This document shows, piece by piece, positions 1 to 10,802 of a stretch of 64,000 bases of DNA. A model generated the notes under the pieces. That model ran no database searches and had not been told where the DNA came from. It worked only from the letters and a program-made list of their open reading frames with translations. Within the stretch, counting starts at the first letter, position 1, and each line of letters opens with the position of its first letter. The translations under genes were made by a program, and so were the position numbers. The DNA lies in assembly GCF_000006565.2 (NCBI RefSeq), contig NC_031476.1:441458-505457 (forward strand). The letters are read 5' to 3'. This DNA is from Toxoplasma gondii ME49 (taxonomy: Eukaryota > Apicomplexa > Conoidasida > Eucoccidiorida > Sarcocystidae).

Positions 1-21
1 GTCTTTCCGACTTCTCTCCAG

Positions 22-3000
22 GTGGCGGAATGGACCAGTCGGTGATCGCCGTTTCTTCGGAGAACTCTGCGACGCTGGTCTCCTTCTCTCCTCTCCATAC
101 ACGGCCTGTGCGTCTCCCGGAAGGCTTCGCCTTCGCTGTGGCTCACACACTGGTGGAGAGTCCAAAAGCCGTTCATGCAGCCAAGCTTTTCAACAAGCGA
201 GTCCTGGAGTGTCTCTTTGCGGCTCTCCTTCTTTTCAAGTGAGGTTGAGGGCGGGAAGACGCGAGGAGGAAGAGGAGGAGGTTCTGCTCCTTTCGAATCT
301 TCCTCCTGTGTCGCCGTCGTCTCGGTCGGTGTCCTCGGGACTTCGCGTTCGAAAGAGTATGCTCTCTGACGCTTGAAGAGATCAACCGCGCTTGCAGTCT
401 CGCCTTCTCTGGCCATGAAGACGCGGCTGTTCTCTCTCGTCTGTGCATACACCGGGATACAGTCCTTCGTGCTCCTGCTTCGTCGTTGCTTTTTCTTGTG
501 TTTCTTCTCGCTCGCGTTCGTGTCTCCATTCGCGTTCTGTCTGGCGACGCGTCGCGCCTTGGAGCATTCACCAGCCACATTGGGTTTTCTTCTTTCGATC
601 TTCGCCTTGTTCTCTCTGTTTGTCCTTTTCCTTTCTTCATCTCTCTTATCGCTTTTTCTCCGTCGCACCTCCTCCCTGTTCTTCCTTCCTCTCGGTTCAT
701 CTCTCTCCATCGCTTTCTCTGCTCCTTTCATCTGTCAGTCTCGTATGCTCCCTCTTTCTCTTTCTTCGTCGCTGTTTCTTCTCCCTCTTCCTTTGCATTC
801 TCCTTTCTTCCTCTCTCGTCTTCTTCCCCGTCCCGCCGTTGCTTCCTCTTCCGTTCCCTCTCTTTTTTGTGTTCTCTTCTTCTCTTCCCCCTCTTACAGG
901 AATTCCTCTCTCCTCGTCTCTGTCTCGGACTCTTCATCTTTCGGCCGCCTCTCCTGCTTGTGCCGCTTTCCCGGTGGTTGTCCAGGTTGACGCAGCCGGG
1001 CAAGCCGCTACCGCGAGGGGAAGCGTTGCGGTCGTGGACTCTGCGGAGAAGCCAAGAGCTCGCTGGAGTTTCTCTCTCTGTAGGTTCCTATCTTTCCCTG
1101 TGAAACGTCGAAGCTCTCTACAGCAAACGTATTTCGATGGAACTGGCAACGCTCTTTCCCCAACTGCACAAGCTGCGGCGTTGCCGGGCGAGGTCTCTCT
1201 CGACATGCCCGCAATTTCTGTGTTCGCGGAAGACCCCAGGCTCCCTTCCAGACGTCTCGAGCATACGTGATCACCTCGCGTCATCGAGGCTCTCCTTCTC
1301 TCTCGCGTTCGCTGCGTCCTCGCGGCCTTCGCTGCCTTCTTTTGCGGTCTTTCACTCGCGTCTGCAGCAGAGACGAGTATCCCCAGCTTTCTCGTGTCTC
1401 TGCGTCTTCTCGCAGGAAGCCGTTGCGCTCTCGCAGGCGAAGCTGGAGCAAGAGTACTCGAAGCGTCAATTGGAAGAAGAACTGGGGTCGACCGTAATCT
1501 CCGAAGTCGTGGATCTCCTTCCGGTCATGGAAGCTGTCTGGACGCAGAACGACGTCTTCTGTCTCCGACAGTAAGTCCACGGACAAGCGAAAGAAAGGCG
1601 CGGAAGCGAAACAAATGAGGGAAGCGGTTTCCGTTTGGACTGTCCTTTGTATTCCTTCTTTGATGTTCCTCTTTTCTTCGCCCTTTTGGTTTGTTCTGTC
1701 TCGTGCTTTTCCTTGGTCTATCTCTCTGTGTGTGTGTTAACTTTTTCTTCACGCTCCTCGTTTTCTTTTCCAGTTCTCCCTTTACCTTTCTGTTCCACTG
1801 TCGGATGTCGTTCTGCCTTTGATGTCCCTGCATGTTTCCAGTTGTTTCTTCTGCGTATTCTCAGACGCGCCGTCCATGTGTTCAGCGAGGCTGCTCGGGT
1901 GCATGCATTCGTTGCGGCATGCGAGCACCCTGACTCTTCGTTCGTCGAGAAACTCGAGGTTCGCTTTTCCCTTTTCTCCACTTTCTCCGATTTCTCCAGT
2001 TTTCTCGCTGCTCTCCCTGCACCCGCTGGGGGTCAGTGGGGTCCCTGTAGCTCTCGAAATACGACCAAAAGGGTGTCGGAGGCGGTGAACTCTCAGCTTC
2101 CTTCCTGGCACAAATGCCTTTTTCGTACGACTCAGGAAAGCTGAGATTCGTACACTGGCAGAAACCAAGGCGGCAGTCTCCCAACAGTCTGCGCGCTACA
2201 GGGGGAAGCCTGTGTTGTTTTCCTTGATCCTCTCTGTTGTACGGAGAGACGTACGTGGACTTCGGCTGGCTGCGGTTTCAGTGGACTTTCGATCAACGCC
2301 GGGAGAGTCTCTGTCTCGCTTGCGCGAGAAAGAACTCTCTTTCGGACTTGTGAACGTTCGCCGCATCCTTTCTCGCTGTGGGCGGTCGACGACGTTCTCG
2401 AGCAGCCCACAACGGACGAAGCGTTTCACACATTGGGAGCGGAACTTCCAGGTGCCAACAAATGCTTTTCTTCTTGGTGTGCACTGTACCTGAAGATGTC
2501 GAGTCCAAGTTCGCTTCCTTCTTCACAGTCATGCTCCGTGAACCTACGGAAGTCACATTTGTTGAGGGCGACCTGCACAGAAAGCAGGCTTCCCATGCGC
2601 TTCTCTCTTTAGACGCGACTTCGTCGCCTTGCAACGCGACGCGTTCGCGTCGTTCTCCACCCTTTCCACTGTTCCTCGAGTTCCGAGGAGTTCACTCGGC
2701 TAGACTTCTCTGGCGCAACGTCTCAGTTTTTCGGTCGGAAGCTGAGTCAGTCTGCGCAGTCTGGTGGAACGCTGTGTGTTGCCGCAGGCAGTGAGCAAGC
2801 TGATGGACGCGTCTCACCTCTCATGCTCACGCCTCTACGACTGCAGCTGCGAGGAGGCTGACCGCTTCGTTTCCGTCGCCGTCGACACTGGGGGTGCCGC
2901 AGCTTCTCGAATGACTGGCGCAGGTGAGAAGAAAAAAAGAATGCGTTTTCGTAGGTTCTCGCTCGGGACTCGCACTCTCTCTCGAGGGAAGGGAGCGCCG

Positions 3001-4876
3001 GTGCACCATCGCTTGCTCCGCTCGGACCCCCAAGACACACAGCCGCATGCCATTCCGGAAGCGCGTTCTCTCCGTCGTCCTTCTCGTCCTTTATCTCCGC
3101 CGTCCTTCTCGTATTTTATCTCTGCTGGTTTTCTCGTATTTTATCTCTGCTGGTTTTCTCTCTTGCTGCTCTCCCCTTTGTTCGCCGCTTCCTCCTCCTT
3201 GGCTCCGCCCTGTCCTCGTGTGGGGCGTCCCCGCGCTCCCCTGGACGAGCCTTGCGACGCGTCGCTCTCGCCTGCTCTCTCCCGCCGCACAGGAACTCTG
3301 TCGAGATGGACATGGGTCCTGACCTCGACAAGAACGAACTTCCTCCACCAGTCAAACGAGCTGAACGCGTCTGGTGTTCACATGCATCTTTTTTTCAAGC
3401 TGTTAAAACATGCATATCTATATATCGATATATATACGTATAGATGTAGGAACGTTTCTACGTATATACATGGAGATATACATTTGCATGCAAGTATAAT
3501 ATATATATATATATATATATTGAACAGGTGAAAATTTGCATGTCGGTCAATCGTGTCGCTTCCATGTGTTCTGCGCCAGAAAAGGAAGGTGCTTTTCCTC
3601 TGTTTTTTCCTTATTTTCCATCGTTTTCCTCACTTAGGCTGTCCAGAGACTCTTCTGTTGCTTCACAGGCTGGGGCGGGTGCACGGTCTCTCTCCTCCCC
3701 AACGAGGACGCGGGAAGGCAGTTCATTGCGCGGGTAACAAATCAGAGGACTCAAACCACCTAGACACAAATGCATGAGAATATATATATGTATACGATAA
3801 TAAGCGTGTATATATGCATATATATGTATATACAGCGAAAACAGCATATACATGTGTGCGTATATGCATGTAAAGCATGCATATATATATATATATATAA
3901 ATGTACGTAGCTAAATTTTTTGCATGTTTCTTTTATGTTGTGTGTGTACAAAGAGGCACCAAGTTGGCATGTGTCTTTGTGGGAGTGACCAGATCTTTTC
4001 CTTTCGCATGGCTACACAGCAGACGCAGCTGTCGCCGACTGCGGAAAGCGTTGCTGGCGTGAGGGTCTCCACACCTTGTCGGCGGCTTTGCACTTGCACT
4101 GATATGTAGCGAAACGCCAGTGAGCTCGGAGATCAAGTCTCCCCCTCAAAAAAGAGTCTCCTGCCACAGAGACCCGGAAGCACTGCGTTTCTCCTCGTTC
4201 TCAATCCACACACAAGCTTTCTTGACTCTACAAAGATATCCATAAATATATCGACATATATATATATATATATATATCCATGTATATATAGATGTATATC
4301 CATGTATGTATAGATATATATCCATGTCTATATAGATATATATGTACAAAGATGTGCATGCATTTGTTTGTGGTCGTTGGCGGGAGGACTTCGACTTTGG
4401 CTGGCTGATGTGTATTTCGTTTTCAGCTTCGAGGCCTCTTTGTCGAGGAGAGTCCGGCTCTCGCTGAAAATGGCGGCGCCCCCCGCAACGCCGCCGAGCG
4501 CCTCGCGACCTGTCTCCGCTGGGACGCTCTGTCTTCCGAAGGGAAGGCTTCCGCCGCTCAACAGCCTTCCTCTCCCTCCTCTTCCCGTTGCTCTTCTCTC
4601 TCGTCCTCTGTCTCCCCCGATCTCTCTTCGTCTGCTTTCGGGTGTTCTTCTGCTTCGAGCGAGAGAGCCGAGCACCTGCGCGAAGCAGACCGAGTGGACT
4701 CTGTCCTCTTTGTGGTGAAAGCCGTGGGCGGCGTCGAGCTGCTGCGCGTGTCATCCGGAGAGCGAGGCGAGGGACGGAGACGCGCCGCCGCGGCAGAGCA
4801 TTGGAGCCTCGAGGCCGTTCCGCTGCCGCGAAAGTCGTTCCCCGCTTCGGCTGTTCTTTCCAGGCCGAAGTTCTAG
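22..4876 (+). CDS. GALK: Galactokinase / N-acetylgalactosamine kinase (GHMP family), 5'-truncated by window edge
   Basis: This gene encodes the C-terminal half of a cytosolic GHMP sugar kinase that phosphorylates galactose or GalNAc with ATP. Exons I can join are 22-238, 1416-1570, 1865-1958, 2788-2925, 3669-3733 and 4427-4876. The first visible codons read GGMDQ, the GHMP motif 2. The exon at 1865 gives a block like the GALK2 helix ending in FSEAARV. The 2925/3669 junction rebuilds the glycine-rich motif TGAGWGGCTVSLLP that lines the phosphate site. The 3' exon holds a serine-rich insert of about 60 residues and then the terminal strand VLFVVKAVGGVELLRV, which matches the GALK2 end. The part between 239 and 1415 is unresolved: exon 1 ends in phase 2 and the next secure exon starts in phase 0, so at least one exon (perhaps starting near 900) is missing from my model. 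GALK1-type and GALK2-type substrates cannot be told apart here; GALK2 is the closer match. Confidence 0.8.
239..1415 (+). other. Unresolved intron/exon stretch of the sugar-kinase gene
   Basis: A strong donor (AA|GTGAGG) opens at 239 and a secure acceptor closes at 1415. The interior is very T/C-rich as far as about 899. A plausible acceptor (CTCTTACAG) lies at 899, followed by several hundred bases open in more than one frame, including a more protein-like run from about 1130 to 1262. Reading-frame phase shows that some coding sequence must lie here, but I cannot choose its boundaries. Confidence 0.5.
3085..3158. repeat. Two-copy direct repeat in a sugar-kinase intron
   Basis: The unit TTTATCTCTGCTGGTTTTCT and its flanks (about 24-25 bp, including TCTCGTATT) appear twice back to back, with a degraded third copy just before them. 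The repeat lies inside the intron between the exons ending at 2925 and starting at 3669. It looks like a simple slippage duplication. Confidence 0.7.
3415..3525. repeat. AT microsatellite (TATATA/TATACG)
   Basis: An alternating TA tract with interspersed GTATA and CATGCA units, ending in a pure TA run at about 3498-3520. It is intronic in the sugar-kinase gene. Confidence 0.85.
3779..3905. repeat. AT microsatellite with TGCATATATA units
   Basis: A second TA-rich tract in the last sugar-kinase intron, built from TATATGTATA and GCATATATAT units. Confidence 0.85.
4224..4352. repeat. AT microsatellite with a TATCCATGTATATATAGATG-like unit
   Basis: A third TA tract in the same intron. After a pure TA run (about 4256-4276), a unit of roughly 22 bp containing TCCATGTATATATAGAT is repeated about four times with changes. 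The opposite strand is open here only because of this repeat. Confidence 0.85.
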
Positions 4877-6536
4877 ACGCCATGCAGGTGGCGACGCTCC
4901 GCGCTGAACGAAGAAAACGGCGACCAGGAGGCTGTGGCGGCCGAGGCAGCCAGAGACGAAAGCAGAATCCGAAAAGCAGAGACGGCTCTTCACAGATGAC
5001 CTTGTACTGGAAGCCGTCGGGATCGAGAAGCGGCGACCGTCGCCCATGTCTCCAGACATGAAACGCGTCAGAAAGCGTAGGGTGTGGGCGAACGCAGCGG
5101 GGAACGCGCGAGAAGAAGAGTGAAGAAGAACGGATGATATGGCATCTAAGTGAAGAAGATGGTCACAGAGCCATGGACGGCGAAAGGAAAACGACTGCGC
5201 GATGCTGGGGAACAGGGAGACTGGAGAAGACGACGAAAAAAAGTCAGATCGAGGCGCGGCGGTGGAACAACGAAAAAGGGAAAGTACTTTTCAAACAGAC
5301 AAATGCACTCGTCCGCAGAGTGGTGTCGTTTTTGTGTTGACCCTGAATCCGCAGTTTTCCGACTCTTGTTCGTTTCCTTCGGGTGTACGTACACCCGTGT
5401 ACTTACCCCGCATTGTGTGTGACTGCGCTCATCCCTGGCATCTGAGTGATGTGAGTGGCGCCCGCAACTCAAGTTTGCTGCCTTCTGTCCCTCTCTAGTT
5501 GTCACTTCGCTTCTTCTTTTTCCGAGGCACTTCCTGCGGGAGACCTGTCGCTCTCAGCTTCCTTGAAACAGCGCAGAAAGAAGATGAATTCATCGAGAAG
5601 CAGCGACGCGTAGACATCCAGCACGGGAGACAGGCAGAAGACGCGGCATGAGAAGAGAAAAACACAATCGGGAAGAAGGAACAGTCAGAGGAAAGCCGAC
5701 GCGACTGTTCGGCCGTACAGGGGAGTCACGTCTCTCAGTGCGGTGTCGTTGTATCGACCTCTTGGAGTAAATGGAACAACAAAGTCCAGGGCAGCCCACA
5801 GATTTCCTGTTCGTGTAGTGGATTATGAGTTCTCCATCTAGGCGCCTCACCAATGAGAGGTCTTAGGCCCAGATCTTAAGCCTTGTATCGTGATTTCAAT
5901 CGTAACTGTTTCTCGATGCCCACATTCAAGGGGACTCTTCTGAGAAACGTTGTAGCTAAGCGACATGCAGCCGTTGCCTCCTGCGAGGCTGAGGGCAAGG
6001 AGCGAGTCTCAGAGACTTGCTCTTTGCCGGCAGAAATTTAACGTTCGATAGAGAGCCAGAAGTTCGTGGAGAGGAAACGAGAAACGAAAAAAAAAACACG
6101 CATACCACCGCATCTGAGCACCTTCCACCAAACCTGTGAAAAAAAAGTGCAGCCTCAACAGTAGGCTTGTTCTTCATCTTGCGACCCTCGCGTCTCTCTT
6201 CTCTCTCCACCTCGTTCATCCGTTCTTTTACGTTTCCGCTGGGCCTTCGAGGTTTCTCCGTTTCCTCTTGTCCTTGGAACCGTCGTGTTCCGCGTCCTCT
6301 TCGCTTGTCTGGCCCCAATCATCTTCTCTTGCGTCCTCTCTGTTGACTCTCGCTTCTTCTTCCTGCCTCCACTGTCTCGTCCCCTGTCTCAGTGTCTGTT
6401 TCTCGCCAGTTCCTCGTCTTCACTTCTTCCGCTCCAGCTCTTGCAGTGTCGTCTCTTTTCAACACCCTTGCCCTTCTGCTCTTCCCTTCGCGGCTCCAGG
6501 CCGCTTCTTACCAGCGCGGCTCCCTGGTCCGATGCG
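4877..6536. other. Convergent 3' intergenic region
   Basis: This 1.66-kb spacer separates the stop of the sugar kinase (+) from the stop of the 1090-residue gene (-). It should contain both 3' UTRs. I see no convincing gene. The one notable element is a perfect 18-nt palindrome at 5380-5397. From about 6170 onwards the + strand becomes strongly pyrimidine-rich. Confidence 0.6.
5380..5397. repeat. Perfect palindrome CGGGTGTACGTACACCCG
   Basis: The 18 bases read identically on both strands. As RNA they would form a hairpin or mediate dimer pairing. A similar element sits just after the cyclophilin-SYF2 stop (41529-41548), and a 13-base half copy lies at 16955-16967. Function unknown. Confidence 0.9.
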
Positions 6537-9500
6537 CTACCCCCGTCGCGAAAGCAGGTCCGCGTTTCCAATGTTGAGTCTGATGCGGCCGGTGCCCGCT
6601 TCTCTGTCTTCTCGCTGGTAGAGCGAGTCCGGGCACCCGAGAGTCGCATGCGTCTGCGCATGCAGCTGGGATGGCGGGAAGGACGCTTGTCGCATCTCTC
6701 CCTCGCTCGCGGGGAAGTGTGGCGCAGGTCCTCCAAACGCTGGCGCGTGAGGGGGCCCGTGTCGCCCGTAGGCGTCGCCATAGCCTCCTCTCGCTGTTTC
6801 CTCCTCTCTGCGACCGCCTCGCGAGCCGGCGTCGGACTGGCCTCGACGCTCCTTCCGCGCCTTCTCCTTCTTCCCTTCGCGCGCCCAGTCGACGGTGGCC
6901 TCGGCCGCCGAGCCGTACGCACCCGACTGTCTCTCCAGCGCCGCCGCTGCCGTTGCGGAAACAGCTAGCCGCACGCGCCCGCCCGCGGGTCTGTCTCTGG
7001 GCGCGGCCGGCGCAGGGCCGGCGAAGGCCGCGGGGAAGGCGTATGGGCCGGCTGGCGCCTCGCCGCGCCTGCCGCGCTCCTGCGCCTGAAAAGAGAGGCC
7101 CAGCGCCGAGCGCGCCACAGACGAGGTGCGGCTAGTTGGGCCCAGAGACGAAGAGACAGTCGAGGAGCGGCCGCGCGTCCGCGCTTCCAGATCGGACCTG
7201 TCTTCAGACAAGTCGTCCCCAGAAGTCAGACACGAACGCGGAGACGAAGGCGCGCCCAACGGGCCCGAGGGGGCCCTGACGGGCGGGCCCAACGTGGTCG
7301 CGGCGACCGCGTTGGGCCCGCCCGGCGAAGGTCCGCTCGCGGTCGAAGCCGGCGGCTGGGCCAGAGGAGCGGGGCGCGCCGCCGGCGCCGAACCGGCGTT
7401 CTGGATCGCCACTTTCGTTGCCCGAATCGAAAGAGACACTGCGTCCACTGCGGAGCGAAGGGACAGATAAGCCTGCAAAGAAAAGCAGAAAAAAACACGA
7501 AGAACTGACGGCGGCGCACAGCGCATGGAAGAAGAGAGGCAAGGAGCGCAGACCCACAACGATTCCATCGACAGGGGCGCAGTCGCCGAAAGGCTCAACA
7601 GAAAGAGAGAGGAAGAACGAGAGACAGAGACGCTGTACCAAAGATCGGAAGAGAGGTGGACACAGAACTACAGGTGTGAACACAGCGAGAGGTGGAAGGA
7701 GATGCGGGGAAAACGCGAGGGAACCTGAAAGAGATCGACAAGTCTGAGTGAACGCAGTGTGCTCTCGCCGTACCATCAGCTCGGTTTCTCTGCCTCCGTG
7801 GAAACACCGCGAGTCTTTCGAGGTGTGAACATCCTCTCCCTTTTCTGTCGACTTCTCCAAAGGCACGGCGGCTACAGGGTTCCGCACCCAGGACGCGAAG
7901 TCTCGAACGCTCCCGCGGAGCTCCGCGAGTCGGGCGCGGCGACGTTCCACTTCCTCTCGCGCTGGGAAAAGTACAGAGATACAAAGTGAATGACCTCACG
8001 CATAAACTGTGCAGACGGACAGGCGCTGTCGTGCGGCGAACAATCTCGGCCAAGATCTCTCGAAGAAGACACGAGGGGTTGTGGGGGAGAGGTTTTTCTT
8101 GCAAGACGTCGCACTTTCAAAGAAAAAGAGCAAGCCTGGCTGCGAGGAAGAAGGGCAAGAACTCTCATTTCAAGAGAACAGACGAACCGCGAAAGGGCCG
8201 TTGTGGGGGCAAGCCGTGAAATAAAAAAGTCTCTCACGGTGTCCCGATCGGAGTCGAGGTTCAGTTTCTCGCGTTGCGCGTCTGAACTCGTTCTTCAAGA
8301 TCAGATATGTGCATGTGTCGAACACAGAAAATAGTTGGCAACATGCGCATCGAGGTGCAGGGTACCGGGAAAAGCAACTTTGATAATGCAGAATGGACAG
8401 GAGGAGACCCAGTGCATCCGAGAACCTTTCTCCAAATCGACTGACTTTCTGCGAAGAAAAAGGCCTCCAATATAAATAGAAAGAGACAGCAATGGAGATC
8501 CATAGACTTCGACACAGACAGAGAGAGAGAGATGCAGATACATAGACATAGAGATAGAGAGATAGAGATCGATGTTGACAGAGAGGTAGCTTGCTTGAGG
8601 TTGCTTGGACGGAGAGAAACACGCTTGAGCGCAGACGCTAGCTGTGAGCATACCTTCCTCAAAAGGCGAGGCGAGAGCTTGTATATCTGGGATGAAGTAC
8701 GTGTGATACGGGAGGAGATGGGCAACGACCTCCTTGATGCTGTGCAGCTTTACAATTGAGACTTCTTCGTCGACTATGATTCTCTCCTCGCTCTCGGTTC
8801 CTTCTCCTGTCTCTCGCCTCCGCTTCGTCGCTGGCCCATCTTCTCCGCTGTTCAACTGTCTCTTCACACTTTCTCCTGCGTCTTGTTCGCCTTCGCCTCT
8901 CAAAAGGGAGACGGTCTCTCCAACACCAGACTCCTCTCCGCCAGTGTTGTCCACGCGACGTCCTTCTCGCGGAAAAAACTGTGGCTTCTCTCCGTCTTCT
9001 TTCAGTCCCCTGGGGCCTTTACTCGCTTCTCGAGCTGACCCATCGTCTCTCGAGTCTCTCTCTCTGTTCGCTTCCTTTCCTTCGCCGTTCCCTTCCTCTG
9101 AGAGCTCTTGTTCAGCAGCGCGGCCCGAACGCAACTTCTGCAGAGTTCCGTTCGCCGCGGTAACTTGTTTCCCCCACTCGTCTTCGACCGTGTGTTGAGA
9201 AACTCCTGCTCCCTGTTCTCCTCCCGCAGCAGAGACCTTGCTGCCCTTCTCTCCGTCCTGCAGGGGGTGTAGCGCAATACGCGACGCGGCTGGAAAACGG
9301 CGCAAGCGTCTCCGGACGACCTTGACTGTCTTGACAACGGAGAACGGCTGCACCATGTGCGTCGTATCCTTCACGACCTCCTTCTTGTCCTGGAGAACGC
9401 TGTCGCGAACTCGCTTCCTCTTCTCTGCGTAGTGAGTTTCGAGACTTCTCAGCGCCGTCAACACCGCTGCGTAGTCTCTCTCGTACGCGCAGACGTTTCC

Positions 9501-10802
9501 ACACACACCCCCCCCTGGCCCATACCGCGTCGCGTACCATGCCGCAGCCGAGGAGAGAGAAGCGCGAGGAGAGGAAGGCGTCGATGCAGGCTTGGATGCA
9601 GGCGTCGATGCAGGCTTGGCTTCGGAAATCGGACGGTCGAGAGACGAGGCACGTTGGGCCTTCGCAGGGTCCGCGGAGACAGAAGGGAGATGCTTGGAGG
9701 CGGCGGAGAAGTCGGATGCGGCAGAGCGGGTGTGCAAAAGATGCTGAGACGCAGGAAGACGCCGAGCGGCGGACAAGTGAGGATACAAAAGAGGAAACGC
9801 GGCAGAGGCGCAGTTCAACGGAGGCGCCACAGAAGGCGGACCCGACGGCAGCAGCGAAGAAGAAGTCGACGCTGAGGCGGAGAGGGGAGACGACACAGTC
9901 GGCACAGTGGGGGGGACTGTAGATCTGCGCTCCGGAGCTGTGTACGAGGGAGGACGGAGAGAAGACTGGACCGAGATGGAGTTTAGCAGACTGAGAGGAA
10001 GAAGAGCAGAGTGGCACCGCGTCGGCTGAAGCAAGTGGGCGGGCGGCAGGTGCGAATGCAGAGAAAAAACAAACGAAGGAAGAGAAGAGAGAGAAGACGG
10101 ATGTGCCGAGGAAGAGACAGAGCCTCCTGCTCGACTGGGGGTCCTCGCGCCTGCAGCCGACGCCAGCCTCTCCGCGAGGTGACCCGGTCCTGTGTCGGAA
10201 GCAGAGGAGCCTCCTGAAGGTGACGCTCCAGATCTTCCTGAAGGTGACGCTCCAGATCTCCAGGGCTGGGAAGCTCTCTCCGGCGCCGGAGGAATGGAGG
10301 CTTCAGGCTGAGAGGCCTCGCCCCCCTCTGACGCACCTGGAAGTTCCATGCGTCCGCTGGAGTCTTGCAAGCCTGCGGTGGGCTTCGCCAGACTGTCTCC
10401 GGAGACTCTCCCCGGCACCGCCGCAGATTTAGCGGCTCCGGAGGCATGCGCCGGTGTCTCTTCCAGCGCAACAGGACGTGTGACCGCCACCAGCGGAGGG
10501 CTCTTGCCTTCTGGTTTTTGCGCTCTCTCTTGGTCGACGTTGCCGAGACCGCGGCACTCAGAACGGCTCGTCGCTTCTCGCCCTCTGAGGCCGCTCGATT
10601 CGCCAGCGTTCTCTTTCTCTGCGGCGCCCAGGAGCCCCCCTGCCCCCGTCTCCGCAGAGTCAGGCGCGGGGGAAGGCGCTGCGGCTTGCGGCGCAGCGAA
10701 ATCCTTGGCTGCTGTCGTCTTTCGCGCTGCCCGGTCGTCCAGCGTCCACGCCCCGACCTCTGCGCCTGCCCCAGAGGGATTGGGCTGCTCGTCTCGCTGC
10801 AT
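6537..10802 (-). CDS. Low-complexity nuclear-type protein with possible GLTSCR1/BICRA-like block
   Basis: Three exons join in phase: 10802-8654, 7961-7774 and 7472-6537 (minus strand), giving about 1090 residues. I start at the ATG at 10802 (MQRDEQPNPS); the open frame continues upstream without another ATG. The first 500 residues are rich in Ser, Ala and Pro. An acidic/basic stretch follows, with a KRRR patch that could be a nuclear signal. Around residues 680-760, the sequence SIKEVVAHLLPYHTY followed by a charged helix (EEVERRRARLAELRG) recalls the GLTSCR1/BICRA domain of SWI/SNF (BAF) complexes, whose hallmark is a RLLPYHVY-like motif after a short helix. This is inference from a small motif. 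The tail is Gly/Ala/Arg-rich and contains a 43-nt DNA palindrome. No catalytic domain is visible. The gene is divergent from the macro-domain gene. Confidence 0.55.
7281..7323. repeat. 43-nt near-perfect GC-rich palindrome within a coding exon
   Basis: The arms GGGCGGGCCCAACG and CGTTGGGCCCGCCC pair over 14 bp. After one mismatched pair, an inner 6-bp stem (GGTCGC/GCGACC) closes around a single G. On the minus strand it encodes part of the Gly/Pro/Ala-rich tail. Confidence 0.9.
8514..8586. repeat. GA/GATAGA-rich simple repeat
   Basis: A run of GAGAGA and ATAGAGAGATAG units in the first intron of the 1090-residue gene. On the coding strand it forms part of a CT-rich tract. Confidence 0.8.
9576..9618. 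repeat. Short tandem repeat in coding sequence
   Basis: GCGTCGATGCAGGCTTGGAT is repeated with a 24-bp period. On the minus strand this encodes two copies of a KPASTPAS-like unit in the disordered part of the 1090-residue protein. Confidence 0.75.
10207..10262. repeat. 24-bp tandem repeat in coding sequence
   Basis: CCTGAAGGTGACGCTCCAGA occurs twice with a 24-bp period. It encodes repeated RSGASPSG units on the minus strand, again in the disordered part of the protein. Confidence 0.8.

Noticed and set aside
443..1270. 275-codon open frame in the sugar-kinase intron region
   Set aside because: Most of it is a translation of pyrimidine-rich DNA (Ser, Leu, Phe only) ahead of an acceptor. Only its last part might be exonic, and its phase does not fit the preceding exon.
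4146..4883. 245-codon minus-strand frame over the sugar-kinase last exon
   Set aside because: It is antisense to a well-supported exon and includes a translated TA microsatellite (runs of Tyr and Ile).
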